The position numbers and the translations under genes were made by a program. Shown here in pieces: positions 1 through 11,199 of a DNA stretch of 64,000 nucleotides. How positions within the stretch are numbered: the stretch's first letter is position 1; the number at the start of each line of letters is the position of its first letter. A model generated the notes under the pieces. That model searched no databases and was not told where the DNA came from. It worked only from the letters and a program-made list of their open reading frames with translations. Source of the DNA: Chalara sp. BL73 (taxonomy: Eukaryota; Ascomycota; Leotiomycetes; Helotiales); contig CAKJVC010000100.1 of assembly GCA_918026815.1 (NCBI GenBank), positions 1 through 64,000 on the forward strand. Direction: 5' to 3'.

Positions 1-749
1 CCTTGAGGCGCAAGAGTACGAGTCGAAGCATTCCACGAAGCTCTCCATCAACCACGATATCCTCCTTTTGGGGTTCATTTTTCTTCAACTAAATGAAGTC
101 AGCAGCCTATTCAATTACTTAGTATTGGCACTCCTATGGAATCTCATTTCAAGCCACCAACCTACTTTCATAAAGATTTTACATTCATATTTGTGGTGAT
201 GCTCCCAGGCCTCGCTCTGGCATATCTGCTTCTGTCAGCTATGCTCCACAACCCGTCGACCCGCAGCAGAGGTCGAACCTGAAGGTCTTATGAATTATTT
301 ATTGTGCAGTTCTAGGGTATGGGACAACACCTGCAAATCCAGACCAGACCTCCAGGAGGACAAGAATAAACGAATTTGCATACCTTGTTGCAGTAATAGT
401 AGACGTAGCAGCGAGTACACGCGTACTTCTTTTTTTCTTTGCAGGGTGAGTATGATACAATTTCCCATTACTCTCAAGTACCGTATCGAAACAGTTATCG
501 CAAGTCACCCAGGTGCCATGATCGGCTGCATTAACCTATTTCACGTCAGCCGGCGCTGAAGCACGGTTGGATATCTCCAAGCCGATGGGGAATCGTGCCA
601 CAGTCAGAGTTGGACGATCAATGGCGAAGATCAAGTCGCCGTCCTTAATTGGCTTTCCAATAAACAAGCCTCGTCCCGCTATCTGGAATCCTAGATTTAT
701 CAATCTTCAAGTCAAAATCAGACTGCACCCTCGCAGGAATGACTGCCAT
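1..749 (-). pseudogene. Degenerate SET-MYND (SMYD-like) protein gene, cut by the window edge
   Basis: Read on the minus strand from an ATG at 749, the frame gives a short lead and then a classic SET N-terminal block, with GRGLFIGKPIKDGDL followed by an IDRP motif. Next comes a split MYND-type zinc finger: CDNCF near 500, then ACTRC and YYYCNK near 400, and after a likely intron a WEHHHKYECKIF segment near 180. SMYD-family proteins place MYND inside SET and methylate lysines. The gene is broken. One extra G in the CCC at 674-676 shifts the frame just before GRGLF, and an in-frame TAG lies at 536-538, where CAG would restore reading. Further stops appear below position 170, and the gene continues off the left edge. 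Family assignment is good; loss of function is inferred from the lesions. Confidence 0.68.
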
Positions 750-3700
750 CTCGGATACCCTTTCGTTGCTGTTTTATCGAATTTGGGATACTTTTGCTGG
801 CGCTTTGTGGTTTCCACTGTTTTTTTACTTATTCGAAGATGAGAAAGTTAGGCTACTTAGTTTGGCGATGATGGTGCGGATTTGAACAATTTTCAAGCCC
901 CGTGGATTCTGAATTCCCCAAGGTAGGCCGGTAGGTGAAACAAGGCAAACGCATATTTTGTGTGCAAACAAATGTATTCAGTCCAGAGCTTCAATGGCAA
1001 TCAAATATATTACAGTTCCAGCCAGCATTTCACCCCGACCAATCGACTCGCAAGAAAGCTTCAAGCCAAAGTCTGTGGTTGATGCCATCCCAAATCACAT
1101 CCAGCACCACTCCCAGGATCTAGTATCCTACTAGTCTTATAGATTCAATGTATCTTCGGCTCTATCAGCCAGCAGTAATAAGCCCTTACGTCGAACACTC
1201 AATCAATATCAGCTCGAGTGGTCGAAAGCACTACAAGAAAACCTTTCAAAGAATGCATGAAGATGAAGACGGGTCCAATTCCTCATCCATATTCAATTTC
1301 CACCATCATATGAAGGCAGCTCATACCAGTATGCGTCGTCTCTAGCTCAAGGCTTCGTCACGCTTGTCTGTAGCGCAAACTTCTTTCGGAGTTTTCTCTT
1401 GCGGCCATTTATCTGAAGCCCGCATATACTGCATATGCGCCGATATATGTCACGATTGCTCGGTATGTTAATATCTTTCATCACAAGAAAGAGGGTGGTG
1501 AATTGCAACTTGAAACCAGTAGCGGACCGTTGTTTTTAACATCAGGAACCATCTCAAACTGCCCGTCTGGTTATTGTCCCATTGGAGTAGCATAGAGTGT
1601 TCATAACACTGCCCAGGCGTCATTTAAGGACGCAACCCCTGTGCCGACTTAACGATAAATACGACTACCATCTAGTCTCGGTCCTCTTTCAAAGATGTTC
1701 CGTGATCGCCGGGTTGACGAGGACCTAGGCGTCCTTCAGTTGAAAGGATTCCCGAAATTGTGGCTTGTCAGGATCCTTCATGTCCTAATGTTTGTCCAAC
1801 TCTGGACTTGTGGGAATGATCTGCCCAATCTCGGGGAAGCTTGTTTGGGAAATGACAGCGATGCACTGAATGGCAACATAACCATACTTATCATCTCTTG
1901 GTGTTTTTCTTCCTGCTAACAAACGTAGTCGATTTCCCTGTCAATTGCAAGTTGTTAGTTTGAGGCAATTTATGAAAATTCGCAAAATATTTATTTTTAA
2001 TTTCACTTCTTGCTGAAGAGCTTTGCCTTGAGGAGCTTTCTGATGCAGAGCAGCCACAAAGCAAATGGTCTTCCCTCTTGTACTGTTTATTCCGGGAAGA
2101 TCAAAAGTTAATTCCATTCAACATTGAAAATTCTGGAGAATCCAGAACACTTTTAGCGCGCATCCTCTTCCTATATACGCCATTTTTAAGTGGGTACTCA
2201 GGGTATAAATACAGATATACTACCCAACCTTGAGGTCAGGCTATAAGCAAGAATGTTAGGCGAACGAGAAAGGACTGCGGGATGGATAAGACATGAATAA
2301 AAAGCCGAAGGTTACTTCTGCTGAGAGGGAAGTGTGCTTCCTTTGTCGGAGGGCATAAGAATCTTCATATGCATCTCAATACACTGGAGTTATCCCTTCT
2401 TAAAATATTAGCTAAAGTTGGGGTTTAAAGCAGAACTTCTGTTAATTTCAACAAACAACAAGATGGCAACATGTTTTCTATTACAAATTTGGCTTATGTA
2501 GTATCAAGCTGGGAAATTCATTGATCATTTCTTACAAAAAAGAGTCATAGTCAGACTGTAGGAAGACGGGTGGATATCTTGGAGTAGAAAGCATAATATT
2601 CCGTAGGTCTCCTACAGTATTAATATAGGCGCAAGCGTGTTCAGCGCTCTTGCACAGACTCCTTTGTACGCTTTAATGTAGAAACATCGCCTATTAGCAT
2701 TCTTTCCTAGGCCTGATCATTTTTGCTTCCACCTAGCCTAGCTAACTGTAAAGACTGCCCTTACCTCTTTTATATTTTTGAGAAGGTTAAATTCCTCGCT
2801 ACAATTATGCTCTCAGCTACTTTCCTCAGTTTGTATCTGTCCGAAAATGAGCTGCTTTGGTTCATATCTCCCAGAAATGCTGAGCATGCCACTCTGTCTG
2901 TATCGTCTAAGTCTTTTTTTTTCTTAAAAATTTATACTGATAATACTCCTCTAAGCGTACAACATGGAAGTCTGCGAAGGATACCTATAAGTACACTTCC
3001 TACTAAGGTTATCTCACTTCAACAGAAAGATGTGAGCGCCGCATCTTTGAAAGGAACTCAGTGTTGAACTAGACCAATGACTATGAGACAGGACTGTCAA
3101 TGACATCTTGCCTAGATTCAAATATTTTGAACCATGTACTCCGCTCGTACGCTATTATTATAAATCTTTGCGGAATTCTGGACTGTTGGTACACGTTGTG
3201 TCAATCAATAACGGTGATAGACAATCCGACAGCATTTAATTCTGGGTATTCTCATTTTATATGTCTAGACATCCTTATATGACTTGTGGCATGGTTAGAG
3301 ACATTCCCAATAAGGTAGAATAATGTCGTATGGCAACAAAATTATGACTGGTAAGGTATACCAGTAGCGGGTATCATCTTGAGTTGAAACCAATAATCCC
3401 ACTCGTAAAGACCAATCTTACTCTTATCAACTCTCTGGTTGAAACTACCGTTTCTAGCACAAGGTAACTTTAACATGTCGGCTTGTGGTGTCCAGTGGAT
3501 GGTAGCGTTTAATTGATCTTGAAGCCTGATAGAGAGGTAGTTCTCGCTTTTATAGCCTGGTTTCCCTTCGGGGTAGAATGCTCACCATTTATCTCTGGAT
3601 ATGCCCGGAAACGTTTGGCTCTTAATTTTATAATTGCGCTGTTCAAATCCAAGGACACTCACAAACGGAGGAAAGTAATCTCAATAGAGGCACCCTGTAA

Positions 3701-4640
3701 ATACATGGTCTTTCGTGCTTGCTTCCTAGGCTACCAATGTCCTGAAGCCATACCCTTTCTACGTTAAGAGGAGATGTTTAGAAAAACAATGAAATTTCTA
3801 CTGATACCATTCTAGTTGGTCTAGCAGCCAGGTTTTGAAGTCAGCCAATGACCTTGGTGCCCTGGGTTCGAGTGTTGACTTCGGAGTCGGTAGCTTTAGA
3901 CAGTACATGCTTAAAGCTGAAGTATCTTTCACGGTTTGGATAGAAACGAAGCTGGGACAGGCAACAATCACGCGGTTGACAGCATTGAACTCCTAGGCCA
4001 CAAATTTCTTGTGGCCCTTTACCCTCTCACCAAGGTCTTGACACTTGACTTGTAGATTAATCTCGGTTCTAATTATAGGAAAATGCTTGTTGATCCTTGT
4101 GGTTGGATTCTCCATCAGGATACATCTCCTTCGTCATATCTCTGATTAGCATAGAACTTGAGTTACGTCTCGCATAGAATCCGGAGGTCTTATCTTTATG
4201 CTTTTCTATTTTTCTTTAAATACAGGGCCATTCCACGAAGATTTCAATAACTAAATCCATTCAGTTCAGCACAAAGCGCACTTTTCATGTATTTTATTCA
4301 CCTGCCAACATAACCTATCTTACGTCGCCATCACTCAAAATATAAATGTGCCTCCCCATTCTTTCACGTAGAATCAGGATCAAAAAATCCTGGAGGAGAC
4401 CAAATAAGGTCCAGCCTACTGAAAGCTTTTAGAAGCGATCCTCAATTTCTCTGAGCGTTTTGCTCGTCGCCACAGAGGTGTTTTAGGTGTTGGCCATCAC
4501 TTCGACCACGATATTTTGATTTCTATATGCTGAATATCTAGTTTCCTTTCTTCAATATGATAACAAACCATTACCCGACAACAATTCTTCAATAACAGCA
4601 GTCATTTCTCGGAGTTCAATATCCCGCCTTATACTTTGTG
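750..4640. other. AT-rich gene-poor stretch
   Basis: About 3.9 kb with no open frame that reads like a conserved protein on either strand. The longest frames are 60-114 codons and have biased, non-protein-like composition. There are many TA-rich words, and I found no tandem repeat, terminal inverted repeat or tRNA-like cloverleaf. It could be an old transposon decayed beyond recognition or simple intergenic DNA; the sequence alone does not decide this. Confidence 0.5.
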
Positions 4641-4965
4641 GAGCTTATATCACCTAAGCCTACAGCCTACAGCATGTTGGTTGCGGCCTGCAAATTTTCG
4701 ATTCAAGATGCGAACCACGAGTCGAGTATCTGTTCCACGCTTTGAGATGTAATCGATGCTGGTCAGGCACATCTTCCCGCCACGTGTCTCTCCTACTGCG
4801 GGGTTTAAGATGTAATCTATAAATGAGGCAGTAGGTGATCTTATATATAGTTTTCTGCCCAATAAAAGAACTAAGGACAACTCTAGATTTAACGCTTACA
4901 AACTTTCAGACAGGGAAAGCAGGCTCAGCTCATAATTCTTGTGAGTAATTTTCTATCGTTAATTC

Positions 4966-5232
4966 TTATAAATATCCTTCTACTAATCTATAGAAACCAG
5001 GGATTCAGAGAATGAACTTGAAAAAAAACGAGATAAGGAATACTTACACGTATTTTGCTACAAGAGGCTTCGCAGTAAGGGACCTTGTGCTTAAGTTACA
5101 CTCCATTTCAAGATCCCCCAGCGAAACCCATGGCCAAAACTCAGCTGAGCCTGTTATGGCTATGCTCGCAATCAACAGCAATACAGTACCTAATAACAGC
5201 ACGCCAATAACCCACGATCTCAAACTCTCCAT
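4966..5232 (-). CDS. Possible tiny single-pass membrane protein
   Basis: Two-exon model: complement(join(4966..4987,5048..5232)), 68 residues. The ATG at 5232 opens a protein whose residues 8-27 form one strongly hydrophobic helix (IGVLLLGTVLLLIASIAI) after a short N-terminus with one Arg, followed by a polar tail. A GTAAGT donor sits at the end of exon 1 and a TTTCTATAG acceptor 60 bp later, giving a normal fungal intron size. Minus-strand GTGAGT (near 5307) and GTAAGT (near 5735) donors upstream suggest a spliced 5' leader reaching about 6.1 kb. I do not recognise a family. It could equally be a chance frame inside a longer transcript. Confidence 0.33.
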
Positions 5233-6200
5233 ACCACTTCCTCCTTAACCCCAACAGCCTCCCCTCCGCATCTCATCTCAGAACGGGAAAAATGATCAAT
5301 ACACTCACCGCGCCAACGTAGTACCCATGCGCTGTCCTCGCACTACGTTCTGCACCACAACATCCACAGCCCATCACCAGCTCCACATCCAAACAGAGCC
5401 AAATCCCTTACCCATCGTACCCAACCTAAAAAATCCAATACAGAGAAGAAGAAAACGCCCCAGAACACCCAACCCGCAACCCAGCTCTCTCAAGCAGCCC
5501 CAAACAAACCCCGTACCCCCAACCAGAACGGCAAAAACCCCAACAATCTACCAAAGGCGCAAACCGATTTGGCTCCAAAAGCGAGGGTTATCGTTACACC
5601 ACGCACATTGCCTGGCGCCCGGTCGCAATCACAAGGGTCTCGCTTCCCGCGCCCAATCAGGACAGTTACACGACGTGTGCGGGTCTACAATTGGGCCCAG
5701 ACGCTGATGGGGCGCGTGTTCCCCGATTACTTACCGGAAATGGGGGGGTTCAAGACGGAGAGACGCGGGTACGGGGCGATTTTGTTTGGAAGCGAAAAAA
5801 AAAGGACGGGGGAAGGACAATCGCCCCGGCGGTGAAATGAAAGAAAGAAAAAAAAAAAAAAAAGGGAGGTATGCCGAAGAAGGAAATACCTGCTGCGCGG
5901 GACAATGTCATGCATGGCGTTGGGACTGACGAGGGAGGAAGGGAGTAAGGATGCGCGGGATGGAGCGAAGGGAATACCCTGGAAGGAAGAGGGATGGTGC
6001 TGTGCAGGGGTGGAAACGAAGGGGATGATAATCTTCCTTTTTAGGAAGTGTACGCGCTGCTGATGTCGAGCTTGGTGGTTTTCGTTGGGGATTTTCACTC
6101 CGGGCTGAGGATTACTTGTTGCATGGATTGCGTGTTTACGAAAATAGAGCTGCCGGGCAGGTGGTGGTTGCAAAATTTAAAGTGCAGGCGGCATATAGAT
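5233..6200 (-). other. Probable spliced 5' leader or promoter region
   Basis: No conserved coding frame. On the plus strand it is Pro/Arg/Thr-biased low complexity. On the minus strand it carries two good donors (GTGAGT near 5307 and GTAAGT near 5735) and a 17-18 nt poly-A/T run at about 5849-5866. The frames that run through here (up to 148 codons) consist largely of Ser, Pro, Phe and His from homopolymers, so I read them as non-coding. It most likely belongs to the transcript of the small membrane-protein model downstream on the minus strand. Confidence 0.35.
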
Positions 6201-6451
6201 GACGGTGGATATATTGATATTCAATTTTGTGTAATGTAGGTGAATCATCAATCTGTTGCCTCCCGGCATCGGTAAATTGATAGGTTTTGATAGAATGAAT
6301 TTCCTCACTGCCATCCAGTGTATAATTTCGGGATCCCAAGGGTATACCAACGCCTCCTCAGAAATGAAACTCCCATCCTCGTTTCCGTTGTACCAAACGC
6401 CTGTAAATGAATCGGTATCCACTGAAGGACCTGCATCCCAAAAAAAGGAAT

Positions 6452-6826
6452 TTAGTACCTTGCTTCCCTTCTCCTAGAGTACTCTGTTTGGTCATCTTGA
6501 TAAGCAATCGAATGCCTCCAATCATACTTCTCATCGTGATAAGCAGGCCGTGGAGACTCGTATCTCTCATAGCGGTGATGGTCTTTTGGAGTCTCATCTC
6601 TCCTATAACTCCTGGGCTCCTCTTCCATAAACACCCTACGACCTTCATCTTTGACCTGCTTAGCCTTTTTCACGGGGTCCTCCGTGAGCCGTCGGTGACG
6701 ATATGATTTCTCCCAGTCCTCCTTTTCGCCGTAAATGACGCCCTTTGGCCAGAACTTGTGGGCGGCAATGACGAGCCCAACTATGGACACGGCATGCAGA
6801 ACTGTGCTTTTATCGGGAGAAACCAT
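6452..6826 (-). CDS. Small basic protein with an N-terminal membrane segment
   Basis: A 124-residue protein from the ATG at 6826 (MVSPDKSTVLHAVSI). Residues 8-22 form one hydrophobic stretch (VLHAVSIVGLVIAAH), followed by a KFWPKG motif, YGEKEDWE, and a long Arg/Glu/Tyr-rich tail. I chose this start rather than one 50 codons upstream because the shorter form matches small hypothetical proteins I recall from other Pezizomycotina, which begin the same way and continue with KxWPKG. Function is unknown; it is probably membrane-anchored with a charged tail exposed. The frame stays open for about 90 codons after the TAA at 6452-6454 (see findings). Confidence 0.68.
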   Translation of the reverse strand: MVSPDKSTVLHAVSIVGLVIAAHKFWPKGVIYGEKEDWEKSYRHRRLTEDPVKKAKQVKDEGRRVFMEEEPRSYRRDETPKDHHRYERYESPRPAYHDEKYDWRHSIAYQDDQTEYSRRREARY

Positions 6827-7467
6827 GATGACAACTATAACCAGAAGGTTGATTATATTTGGGATAATTAGAAAAGTTGCTTGGTTGAGGCTGTGTCTGT
6901 TGTGATTATCGAGCGGCGATGAACCTCGACTTGTGTGGGGTTTCTCCCGAAAAGATCGATATAATTGCCAGGTCAAACTCTTATATTTGTTAAGAATGCC
7001 TTGAGATTTTTGGATGGCAGTGACAATCGTGCTTATAAGGCGATGTAGTCACACAGGATCATGGAGGAAGAGGCGCCAAGACTGCGCCATTACATCCCTC
7101 GTGCTCGGTGAGCAACCCACGGTCCAATGGCAAAATTTTTTCGAGAGCATGACAATATTCCTATGATTTGAGATCAAGCCCGCCAGGTAATGAAGGAACA
7201 TCTATTATTATTGGTTGTTGTGAAGTCCGAGGCCGGAGATACTGGGCGAGTTGGACACACTTCGCTTGTGTGACCGATTTCCAACGCTACGCTCCAGATG
7301 ATTAATGTATAAAATCGCAGAACAATCCAACCGATGTCATGAGTTCGGTTGAAAACAGCTTGAAGTTGATCTGATGGAGAATATTCGGATAAATATTGTG
7401 AGATGGTAGAGAACAAAGTGGCAACGACGCAACTGGAATGCTCTCCTCTGTATTAAAGTCGCCGTCG

Positions 7468-8385
7468 TCATAGGTACGGCGAGGTCGGTGGACTGCTTGG
7501 AGCTGTAGCCCATTTTATAAATCTGATCTTAGGAATACTCCAATCTGGGTTGGCCTTCTTCAATGCCACGAACTTCTCCCGAATGTCCTTCGCACATATA
7601 TTCACATGGGTCCCTGGAAAGGCGATATCGTGAGGCACCCCAGATCGTCGAAGGTAAACAGTCATACCACCCGGTACCCATATATCGACCAAAGTTGTAC
7701 TGCAATATTTTCCTTTCCTCCTCGGGTTCAGAACCCTCCATACGATATTCAACTCCTCCAGATGTTTAAACCTTAACAGTCCATTTTTGCCTAGAAATTT
7801 TGCACGCTGCGATCGGGAGGAATTCCACCTCTGGCTCCAACCATTGCAAGAAATGCTCAATCGTCTAGTCTCAAATAGAGCGGCTGGTTTGCTGTACTGG
7901 CCACGGGCCCACGGCCATATGTCCTCAATGAAAATACTGTCCACCAGCGGGTCGAAGTAATGAAGAGGAAAGAAGGAGGATTTGGGCATTCTTGGAATGA
8001 ATATAGGCTTGTAACGGCATAGAGTCTCCAATCGACTCTCGCGGCATGCACCAAGAAGGGCCATAAGATCAGACGGGCAGTTGATGGTAGACGTACAATA
8101 ACTCTCTTGTAATGAAATGCAGTTCTTCTGAGGCAGCGAGTTGTCATACCAAATGACAGCACCGGTACCAGATGGAAAGGAATGATCATTGTCTGGAGAA
8201 AGCGGGCTCAACGCTAATGCTACATTCCTGACCCGAACGATTTGTCTCTTGACGATCTGTATAGTTCGAGGATCAGGCAAAGCTTCTCGCCATACCATTA
8301 ACCTCAACTCGGCAGGGAGCTGTTTGAAGCGCGGAAAGTCGGCTGGCGTGGTCCAGCAGCAAGGGAGATAGTCTGCAAGTAACAT
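7468..8385 (-). CDS. 2EXR-domain protein
   Basis: An uninterrupted 305-residue frame. Residues 18-43 carry the 2EXR signature, FPRFKQLPAELRLMVWREAL then PDPRTIQI, an F-box-like N-terminal motif found in large fungal families. A short LLGACRESR block around residue 110 is the second conserved patch, where a Cys-Arg-Glu-Ser segment is typical. The C-terminal half carries charged and aromatic motifs and a Pro/Ser tail. The domain is common but its biochemical role is not established; an adaptor function by analogy with F-box proteins is speculation. The start at 8385 puts the motif at the usual distance from the N-terminus. No intron is needed. Confidence 0.85.
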   Translation of the reverse strand: MLLADYLPCCWTTPADFPRFKQLPAELRLMVWREALPDPRTIQIVKRQIVRVRNVALALSPLSPDNDHSFPSGTGAVIWYDNSLPQKNCISLQESYCTSTINCPSDLMALLGACRESRLETLCRYKPIFIPRMPKSSFFPLHYFDPLVDSIFIEDIWPWARGQYSKPAALFETRRLSISCNGWSQRWNSSRSQRAKFLGKNGLLRFKHLEELNIVWRVLNPRRKGKYCSTTLVDIWVPGGMTVYLRRSGVPHDIAFPGTHVNICAKDIREKFVALKKANPDWSIPKIRFIKWATAPSSPPTSPYL

Positions 8386-9872
8386 GGCGACAGCGAAAGG
8401 TGCGCGTAAGAAAGAGAGAGCGCGAGCGAAGGGGTGAAGATCACACTACTAAGAGCAACATGTTATAGATCAGAGGAAACGTAATCAAGAAAGTAAAAGG
8501 GAAGCAAAGGCTTGGGGGGCATGACGACAATTATATAAAGAAACAAAAAGTGTAAGTGCGGTTGTAACACATGGACTTACCTCATGCCGGGGCTTGCCAC
8601 GCTTTATTACTGTTGGGTAGCGGATCCGAAAGGCTACATACCTTGAGAATGTTTTGGATTCGTGGGGTGGAACAGCGATCAGAAGAAACGGACCTGCATG
8701 CACCGGATATGAGGCTGGCTTGCAGGCTCGTTTTATGATATCTGATGAGGAGCGAGATGTTGATATGCCGCCTGGCCGTAGAGTACTTTCTTGTGGATGC
8801 GGGTGGGGTACTGTAATGTAGCTATAGCTTGGACGGGATGTTGCACACGCATCCAGTCGCCTACTTCGGACTTGAGGTCCTGTCCAGGCAGCAGAAGCGA
8901 TTGGACAGACCGGTTGCAATTGGATGCCTCGGACCTGGCGCCGTAAAAGAAAAGGGAGGGACAAAAAAGAAGAGCACACTGGGATGGTATCGGTAGTTTT
9001 GCGTTTGATATATTCGATCCGCGCATATCATATATGCGCTGCACATCCAGTCTAGTCTTACACACAATATACGAGGATGGGCAATGCAATCTAATAACTC
9101 CGCAGCAAAAGGATCGCTGACTTGAGGGTATTATTGGTGGTAGCTTATCATGGCACCAAAGCGAGGCGGTTTTTAGCACTTTCAGGCAATCCAACAACCA
9201 ACAAGCGTGAAGTTACGAATGCGAACAGTGATGCGTATACTTTGCCCAAAAACGCTCTCTCTTTGGTCGCTAATACGATGTGGATAAGTAACCCTTAAAG
9301 GATTAGCTTGTTTGCTCTGCTCTGCTCTGCTTGCTTAGCCTTTTAGTGTTCCCAGTCTGCTGGATGCCCCGCTGCTGCCTCCGTACGGTACTGTAATGGT
9401 ACAGGACTGGAATGGCCTGTATGTACAAGTACAGTAGGTGTAAGCCTCTACTGGCCTAATATAAACCCTGTAAGCGAACCTGAGTGATTCAATTAAGCGG
9501 CCGCTGCCAGTGCCAAATGCCAATCCTTACCGCCGGGCCCACGACAGCTCAGTAAGTACAGTACACACTCACTATACGAAGCACAGTATGACATTCGTAC
9601 ACTGCCAGCCATAGTGTCTGTGCACCCACCAAAGATCCAGCCCCGGAACCACCCTTCAAGAATCCTTGTTGAATTATTGCTTGCACACACACTATTAAGT
9701 AAGCCCCTTGCGAATCCGATCGAATCTTTTTTTCACCTTTTCCAATTTTTTTCAATGCCACCTGCTGCTGCTGTACTCCGCTCCCTCAACTTAACTCCCT
9801 CTCTCACCGACTACTCAGCTTAGTCATCCTATTGGCTACGAATTGATTGCTCAATAGAGTCGATACCCAACA
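8386..9872. other. Intergenic region between the 2EXR gene and PHS1
   Basis: Both flanking genes point outwards, so this should hold both promoters. Frames of up to 164 codons on the minus strand are rich in Cys, Ser and Arg and show no domain. Short direct repeats (TGCTC units near 9313-9335) and pyrimidine-rich patches occur towards the PHS1 side. I see no RNA gene. Confidence 0.45.
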
Positions 9873-9898
9873 CAGCCAGCCAGCCAGCCAGCCAGCCA
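9873..9898 (+). repeat. AGCC tetranucleotide microsatellite in the PHS1 leader
   Basis: About six tandem AGCC units lie roughly 95 nt upstream of the PHS1 ATG, followed by a CAC-type run (about 9975-9990) that ends directly at the start codon. Both lie in the presumed 5' UTR. Confidence 0.85.
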
Positions 9899-9991
9899 AA
9901 CTAGCTGTACAAGTCAAGTACAACACAACCCACCTGCCGCTGTCACCAGTCACATTCACCACCCACTGGCAACACCACCACCACCACCAAC

Positions 9992-10887
9992 ATGGCCATG
10001 CCTATCTCCCCTTCCGATGGGCTCCGCAGACCCGGCACCAAGCCACTGCGGTCCAGCTCGCCAAAGACGCAGTACCTCATCCTCTACAACTTCGTTTCGG
10101 CCGTCTTATGGGCAACTGTGCTCGGCCGAGTCTTGATGCTGGTGCCACTCGTGGGTTTTGGCCGCACGTACGCTGGTGTCGGTACCTTCGCCAAATGGAC
10201 CCAGACCCTCGCCATGTTAGAGATCGTACATGCGGCTATCGGTAAGCAACCGATCCCCTCCCTGATATTCCTCCGACACCTTTTTGTTTCTTACTCTCCC
10301 CCCTAACGATGCTGACCCGCGCAATGTGGGGAGTCGCATCCGCTCGCGGGAAATGCACAATCGAGGAGTAAGATGCGATGGACTTATACTAATTGGGTAA
10401 TTGGAACAGGCTTAGTGAGAGCACCAATCAGCACCACTGGCATGCAGGTTGCGAGCCGGCTATTGCTGGTTTGGGGAATCGTCAACAACTTCCCCTCGTT
10501 GGCTAAGAGCGCCGGGTATTCGAGCATGTTGGTTGCGTGGAGCGTCACGGAGGTAATTCGGTACTCCTATTTTGTGCTCTCCTTGAGCGGCTACTCTCCA
10601 GGCTTCATTACCTGGCTGCGATACAACACTTTCTATGTGCTGTACCCCATGGGTATCAGCAGCGAGTGCTGGTTGATATATAAAGCTATTGGTCCGGCAA
10701 GTAAGCTAAGGCAGGAGTATGCATGGTTTCTGCAGTTGATCCTGCTGATTTATATCCCGGGTACGGAACACCCCAAGACTGGAAATGTACTGGTAAAGGC
10801 TAATGATGCGTAGGCTCATATATTCTGTTTACACATATGATGTCACAACGGCGAAAGGTCATGAAGGGCAAGGGAAAGCAGTCCTGA
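9992..10887 (+). CDS. PHS1: Very-long-chain (3R)-3-hydroxyacyl-CoA dehydratase
   Basis: Exons 9992..10241, 10410..10760 and 10814..10887 give 224 residues. The enzyme (PTPLA/HACD family) dehydrates 3-hydroxyacyl-CoA to trans-2-enoyl-CoA, the third step of very-long-chain fatty acid elongation in the ER membrane. The sequence shows several hydrophobic segments and the catalytic pair Tyr162 and Glu169 within LYPMGISSE, spaced seven residues apart as in yeast Phs1. The last exon ends in a lysine-rich tail, RRKVMKGKGKQS, like an ER-retention end. The second intron (53 bp, donor GTACGG, branch CTAAT) must be removed; reading through it gives a stop at 10811-10813 and loses the conserved HMMSQRRK end. 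Introns have CTAAT-type branch sites. No lesion seen. Confidence 0.95.
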
Positions 10888-11199
10888 AGACGATTACAAC
10901 GATCAATAATTATATAAAGCTTAACAACGACCGAAGAGGGTGTATTTGTAACGCCATCAGCACAGCACTTGAAGTCAACGAGAGGGCGGCTCTGAACATG
11001 CATCAGCCCGGCGACTCTATTCATTGGAGGAGGATAGAACACATTATAAGTAATGTCATCACCGACTAGTGGAGACTGATCATCATAACCAATGAAAGAT
11101 ATGTCTCCGTATGTTTTCACTGTTTCGTTTCTGTATGTTTGAATAGTAATCTCAATTTGCGGTGCCGTCAGTCTAAGCTTTGCTGCATACCCATCCAAC

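Noticed and set aside
3840..3900. tRNA-like GGTTCGAGT motif near 3864
   Set aside because: No matching acceptor and D-arm pairing could be found around it; degenerate at best.
750..4640. Transposon in the AT-rich desert
   Set aside because: No transposase or reverse transcriptase motif and no terminal repeats were found, so I do not call a mobile element.
5327..5835. Plus-strand frames of 126 and 88 codons
   Set aside because: Strong Pro/Arg/Thr bias, no domain, and on the opposite strand lie plausible donor sites. Most likely a shadow of leader sequence.
8485..9197. Minus-strand frames of 164 and 154 codons
   Set aside because: Ser/Cys/Arg-biased, no domain, no splice context, and located in the shared upstream region of two divergent genes.
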